Assembly: GCF_000172795.2 (NCBI RefSeq)
Contig: NZ_CP020951.1
Span: forward strand, 434,001-498,000
Reading direction: 5' to 3'
Length of the DNA: 64,000 nucleotides
Origin: Rhizobium sp. CIAT894
Lineage (GTDB): Bacteria > Pseudomonadota > Alphaproteobacteria > Rhizobiales > Rhizobiaceae
The position numbers and the translations under genes are program-made. Each line of letters starts with the position of its first letter. The stretch's first letter is position 1. The notes under the pieces were generated by a model. It worked only from the letters and a program-made list of their open reading frames with translations, did not search any database and was not told where the DNA came from. Positions 60,294 through 64,000 of this stretch are shown piece after piece.

Positions 60294-62192
60294 ATGCTGT
60301 TGAAGATTTCCTATGAGGACGGCAGCGGGCGGGAGGTGATCCCGCTTTCTTCGAACGAGACCTATTTCGTCGGCGAAAGCAGCACGCTGACGCTGCCCGC
60401 CGGCGCCGGGGTCGTGCGGCTGCGCGGCAGCCACGTCTCTTCGCCGCAATTCGTGCTGCGCAAATCCGGCCAGGGCTGGTCGGTGCAACATCATGGCCGC
60501 AATCCGACGCGGGTCGACGACCAGCCGCTCAGGGCCGGGACGCCGGTGGCGGTCTCGGCCGGCATGTCGATCTGGGTGCCGAACGTCACGATCGAGCTGG
60601 TCGAACCGGCCGCGGCTCAAGAAGCGGTGACGCAGTTTCCCGATCAGGAACGCGTGCTCGCCTTGCAGATGGAGATCCACGAGCGACTGCTAAAAGACAC
60701 GCAATATGACCGGCTGGTGAAATCTTCCGATTTCGGCCGCGAGGATACGCGAAACCGCATTCGCGAGCGGCTCGACATGTTCATCAAGGAGGCGCTGGAC
60801 AGCGCACCACAAGATCTCGTCATCCTCGTCATCAAGAACGCCGTGTACCGGTGGCTCGCCAAACGCATCGCCCGCACCGGCCGGCGCGACGCCTCGTCGA
60901 ATGCGGCGAGCCTCGCGCGCGAGGAGCAGGACAACCGCCGGCTCTTCGACGTCGGCAAGGCGCTGATCTCGGCGCTGCAATTGAAGCTGAACTTCGAATC
61001 CACCCGTTCCGACTTCGCCCAGCTCGACACGCGGTTCAGCGCCGCCTTCCAGTCCCGGCAGGCGCTCTTCAATGCCGGCGACCGCTACGAGATCGCCCAT
61101 ATGCATCTGCGCTCCAACATCGAGGAGCTGATGTATCGCTGGGGCACGATCTCCGAACTGATGGATCTCGACGTCATCTCGGAAATCATGGTGACGCGCT
61201 ACGACGAGATCTACGTCGAAAAATTCGGCCTGCTGGAGCGCTATCCCTTCGCCTTCGCCAACGAGCGGCAGCTGATGAAGGTGATCGAGCGCATCGCCGT
61301 CGATTCCAACCGCTCGATCAACGAGAGCGAGGCGATGGCCGACTTCCGCATGCCGGATGGTTCGCGCGTCAACGCTGTCATTCCGCCGCTGGCGGTCAAG
61401 GGCGCTTGCCTCACCATCCGCAAATTCGGCGGCAAGTCGCGGCTCGACATCAGCAAGCTGGTCACAGCAGGGGCGCTCAGCGAACCGATGCGGGCCTTCC
61501 TCGAGGCGGCGGTGCGCGCCCGCAAGAACATCGTCGTGTCGGGCGGCACCGGCTCCGGCAAGACGACGCTCTTGAACAGCCTGTCGCAATTCATTCCGAT
61601 CGGTGAGCGCGTCGTTGCCGTCGAGGATACGTCCGAGCTGCAGCTCGACGGCATCCATGTCGTCTATCTGCAATCGCGGCCGAAGACGGCGGAATCCGAA
61701 ACCAGCGTCACCATCCGCGACCTGGTGCGCAATGCGCTGCGCATGCGCCCCGACCGCATCATCGTCGGCGAGTGTCGCGGTGCGGAGGCGATCGACATGC
61801 TGCAGGCGATGAACACCGGTCATGCCGGCTCGATGACGACGGCGCATGCCAACACGCCACAGGACATGATGACCCGCTTGGAGGTGATGGTGCTGCAGGG
61901 CCAGAGCTCGCTGCCTGTGATGGCGATCCGCCAGCAGATCGTTGCCGCCGTCGAGCTCGTCGTGCAGCTCAACCGCCTGGAAAGCGGGCGGCGCGCCGTG
62001 ACCGAAATATCCGAGGTGATCGGCATCGATCCCGATACCGGCCTCGTCATCGTCGAGCCGATCTTCCATCTCGTCGGCCGCGCCGGCGGCCAGGCGGTGC
62101 ATGCCTTCACCGGCTATCTGCCGAGCTTCGTCGCCGAACTCGTCGAGTTCGGCGAAGACGGCGAAATCGAAAAACTCGATATGTTCGTCTAG
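60294..62192 (+). CDS. cpaF: Tad secretion ATPase CpaF with N-terminal FHA-like domain
   Basis: This 632-residue protein fuses an N-terminal FHA-like domain (about residues 1-105; [32 protein letters not shown]) to a complete CpaF-type ATPase: Walker [11 protein letters not shown], the ED box [11 protein letters not shown], Walker [15 protein letters not shown] and TAHANT. The middle adds an alpha-helical stretch. FHA domains bind phosphothreonine, so the ATPase may be controlled by a protein kinase. The start is followed by the FHA strand. It is the second CpaF of this locus and the one within the main operon. Confidence 0.87.
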   Translation: MLLKISYEDGSGREVIPLSSNETYFVGESSTLTLPAGAGVVRLRGSHVSSPQFVLRKSGQGWSVQHHGRNPTRVDDQPLRAGTPVAVSAGMSIWVPNVTIELVEPAAAQEAVTQFPDQERVLALQMEIHERLLKDTQYDRLVKSSDFGREDTRNRIRERLDMFIKEALDSAPQDLVILVIKNAVYRWLAKRIARTGRRDASSNAASLAREEQDNRRLFDVGKALISALQLKLNFESTRSDFAQLDTRFSAAFQSRQALFNAGDRYEIAHMHLRSNIEELMYRWGTISELMDLDVISEIMVTRYDEIYVEKFGLLERYPFAFANERQLMKVIERIAVDSNRSINESEAMADFRMPDGSRVNAVIPPLAVKGACLTIRKFGGKSRLDISKLVTAGALSEPMRAFLEAAVRARKNIVVSGGTGSGKTTLLNSLSQFIPIGERVVAVEDTSELQLDGIHVVYLQSRPKTAESETSVTIRDLVRNALRMRPDRIIVGECRGAEAIDMLQAMNTGHAGSMTTAHANTPQDMMTRLEVMVLQGQSSLPVMAIRQQIVAAVELVVQLNRLESGRRAVTEISEVIGIDPDTGLVIVEPIFHLVGRAGGQAVHAFTGYLPSFVAELVEFGEDGEIEKLDMFV

Positions 62193-62246
62193 GCGGTTCA
62201 GGTTTCGCGGAAGCGAAGAACTACTTTTGTTTTTAAGGGGGAAGCC

Positions 62247-63110
62247 ATGGATATCAGCATTCTGCAGATTTTTACGGTCGCCCTCGGCGCGGTGACGGCG
62301 GGGCTGCTCGTCTGGGGCGCGCCGGTGCGCTGGCCGGCGCCGCTGCTGCGCGCCACCGAGCGCGATATCGCGCTCGCCAGCGAGGCGGCCCAGGTCTTCG
62401 GGCGCGATGCCGTGCCGCCCTATACGATGATCCTCGCCTACATCATCACGGCGATCGTCGTCTTCGCAATCATCTCGCTGATCTTCGGGCCGATCTTCGG
62501 CATCGTCGTCGCGATCCCGGTCGCCTTCTTCCTGCCCAAGGCGGTGATCCGCTATTTCCTGCAGCGGCGCTGGCTGCAGATCGAATCGCAGCTTCCCTAT
62601 GCCGTCGACCAGATCGTCTCGGCGGTGCGCACCGGCAAGCCGCTCGCCGTTGCCGTCAATGCAGTGGCCGATACCGGCCAGATGCCGGCCTCGCGCGAAT
62701 TCGAGCGCATCGCCCGCGAACAGAAGCTCGGCATCGGCCTGGTCGAGGCACTCGACCGCCACGGCCGCACCGTGCCGAGCCTGCACTTCAAGATGGTCGA
62801 CGCCGCCCTCGGCCTCTTTGCCCGCCAGGGCGGCGACATTTCCGAGCCGCTGACGGAAATGTCGAAATCCTTCAAGGAAATCTGGAAGCTCGATCAGAAG
62901 ATCACCACCTCGTCGTCGCAGGCGCGGATGAATTTCCGCGTCGTCAACGGCGGCGCGCTGTTCATGATCCTGATGATCTTCTTCGGCCAGCCCGAGCTGA
63001 TCGACAAGGTGTTCGGCAACGCCATCGGCATCGTCATCGCCATCGTCGGCGCCATTCTCTATGCCACCGGCTTCTTCTGGATGCGCTCGATGATGAAGGT
63101 GTCGGTATGA
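62247..63110 (+). CDS. tadB: Flp pilus assembly platform protein TadB
   Basis: This 287-residue inner-membrane protein has N-terminal and C-terminal membrane segments and the GspF/T2SSF domain (QLPYAVDQIVSAVRTGKPL, LFARQGGDISEPL). It forms the platform with TadC on which the ATPase acts. It starts 54 bases after the FHA-CpaF gene and overlaps tadC by four bases. Confidence 0.9.
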   Translation: MDISILQIFTVALGAVTAGLLVWGAPVRWPAPLLRATERDIALASEAAQVFGRDAVPPYTMILAYIITAIVVFAIISLIFGPIFGIVVAIPVAFFLPKAVIRYFLQRRWLQIESQLPYAVDQIVSAVRTGKPLAVAVNAVADTGQMPASREFERIAREQKLGIGLVEALDRHGRTVPSLHFKMVDAALGLFARQGGDISEPLTEMSKSFKEIWKLDQKITTSSSQARMNFRVVNGGALFMILMIFFGQPELIDKVFGNAIGIVIAIVGAILYATGFFWMRSMMKVSV

Positions 63111-64000
63111 TGTCGCACATCCCGCTTGCCCCGATCGCCGTCGTGCTTGCCGGCATCACCGCCGCCCTCTTCGTCTGGTGGATCGGCGATCTGCTCGGCA
63201 GCATCCAGGTGGTGCGCCGCTCCGCCGGCGGCGACGGCCCGCCGCCGAATATCGTCGACAGCATCGGCATGCGCACGCCTGTCGAATTCGTGCTCGCCCA
63301 TTTCGAGCCGGTTCTTGCCGATTACGGCGCGCAGCTCGAGCAGAAGCTGATCTATGGCGGCCGGCCTTTCGGCGGCGTCACGGGCCGCGAATATATCGCC
63401 CTTCTCGTCGTCATGAGCCTGTTCGGCTTCGTGCTGCTCGGCGTGCTGTTCGGCATTGCCAGCGGCAGCATCATCGGCGGGCTGGTGGCCGGGCTGATCC
63501 TCGGCCTGATCCCCGCCATTTATTTCTGGGTGGTCGCCGACGACAAGATGCAGGATCGCAAGGAGCGCATTTCGCGCGAATTTCCCTATTTCCTCGATCT
63601 CGTCGTCATGACGCAGCAGGCGCAGGCAACGCTGCCGGAAAGCCTCAGGCTCTATGCCGAGGCCGCCCCCGGCACCGTGATGAGCGAGGAGATCGACCAG
63701 ACGCTGAAGGACGTGGCGCTCGGCACCGGCATGGTCGAGGCGCTGCAGCGCCTGGAGGCGCGTATGACCGCCGAAGAGGTGGTGCGCGTCATCCGCGCCG
63801 TGATCCAGGGCGAGGTCGAGGGCAGCAACCGCGTCGAGCTGTTGCGCGAACATGCGCGCGACCTGCGCTTCCGCCGCTGGGAAAAGGCCGACAGGGCCAG
63901 TGAAAAGCTGAAGGCCAAGATCGTCATGCCGGCGATGATGATCGTCGTGTCGATCCTGCTTCTGGTGCTGGCGCCGGCAATTGTCGAGATGATGTCGAGT
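63107..64000 (+). CDS. tadC: Flp pilus assembly platform protein TadC (partial)
   Basis: This gene runs off the right edge after 298 codons. The visible part has an N-terminal membrane segment, a pair of segments at about 97-145 and the T2SSF domain (EFPYFLDLVVMTQQAQATLPESL, VIRAVIQGEVEG). It is the second platform protein. Its start overlaps tadB (ATGA). Only a short C-terminal part should be missing. Confidence 0.9.
   Translation, partial: MMSHIPLAPIAVVLAGITAALFVWWIGDLLGSIQVVRRSAGGDGPPPNIVDSIGMRTPVEFVLAHFEPVLADYGAQLEQKLIYGGRPFGGVTGREYIALLVVMSLFGFVLLGVLFGIASGSIIGGLVAGLILGLIPAIYFWVVADDKMQDRKERISREFPYFLDLVVMTQQAQATLPESLRLYAEAAPGTVMSEEIDQTLKDVALGTGMVEALQRLEARMTAEEVVRVIRAVIQGEVEGSNRVELLREHARDLRFRRWEKADRASEKLKAKIVMPAMMIVVSILLLVLAPAIVEMMSS

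Noticed and set aside
60690..62786. Antisense open frame of nearly 700 codons opposite FHA-cpaF and tadB
   Set aside because: It crosses two well-supported genes and the gap between them, and its histidine-, arginine- and aspartate-rich composition is typical of a shadow frame in GC-rich DNA.

Overview
The window reads as DNA from an alphaproteobacterium of the Rhizobium/Agrobacterium group. The reasons are the high GC content, a two-palindrome intergenic repeat of the rhizobial RIME type just after the first gene, a glx/mgs-type methylamine cluster, Tad pilus genes, and many ABC transporters and LysR regulators. No ribosomal RNA, canonical tRNA, CRISPR array or intact insertion sequence was seen. 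I cannot tell whether this is chromosome or a large plasmid.

Region 1 (1-16.3 kb) is a catabolic island. A long minus-strand run holds an aldehyde dehydrogenase, a small-molecule kinase, a class III PLP enzyme, a complete CUT1-type ABC importer, a small unknown protein and a PYROXD2/CrtI-like FAD oxidoreductase. A LysR gene sits beside it, and a plus-strand pair (isopropylmalate/tartrate-type dehydrogenase and succinate-semialdehyde-type dehydrogenase) diverges from it. The kinase and PLP enzyme resemble the hydroxylysine kinase and phospho-lyase (AGXT2L) families, suggesting use of an amino alcohol through phosphorylation, phospho-elimination and aldehyde oxidation. Two copies of the same palindrome, TATCG-N7-CGATA, lie upstream of the aldehyde dehydrogenase and of the LysR gene.

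Region 2 (16.6-28.9 kb) is a complete N-methylglutamate pathway for methylamine: gmaS, mgsABC and mgdABCD with purU and two regulators.

Region 3 (29.4-36.4 kb) is an RNA-repair island and the most interesting part. It has an Rnl1-like RNA ligase, rtcR, a near-consensus sigma-54 promoter, the Ro60 orthologue rsr, an array of five bacterial Y-RNA-like modules interleaved with tRNA-like T arms, D arms and circularly permuted acceptor stems, and rtcB. rtcA is absent.

Region 4 (36.7-52.3 kb) is a redox and detoxification region: a LysR, an NTF2-like secreted protein, a Tat-tagged SDR, an Old Yellow Enzyme with an SDR, an MFS exporter, a MocA-like cytidylyltransferase, a cytochrome P460-like protein with a membrane partner, a PaoABC-like molybdenum aldehyde oxidoreductase, an XdhC-like factor and a second LysR. 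Four transcription units here share an upstream element, TTTCTAACCNCATGCA-N12-TAAT, always in the direction of the genes, so they may form one regulon.

Region 5 (52.7-64 kb) is a Tad/Flp pilus-type secretion locus: one CpaF with a 43-codon membrane ORF on the minus strand, then a Flp-like small protein, prepilin peptidase, TadE/TadG-like proteins, CpaB, an FHA-CpaF fusion, TadB and a TadC cut by the window end. No secretin is visible.
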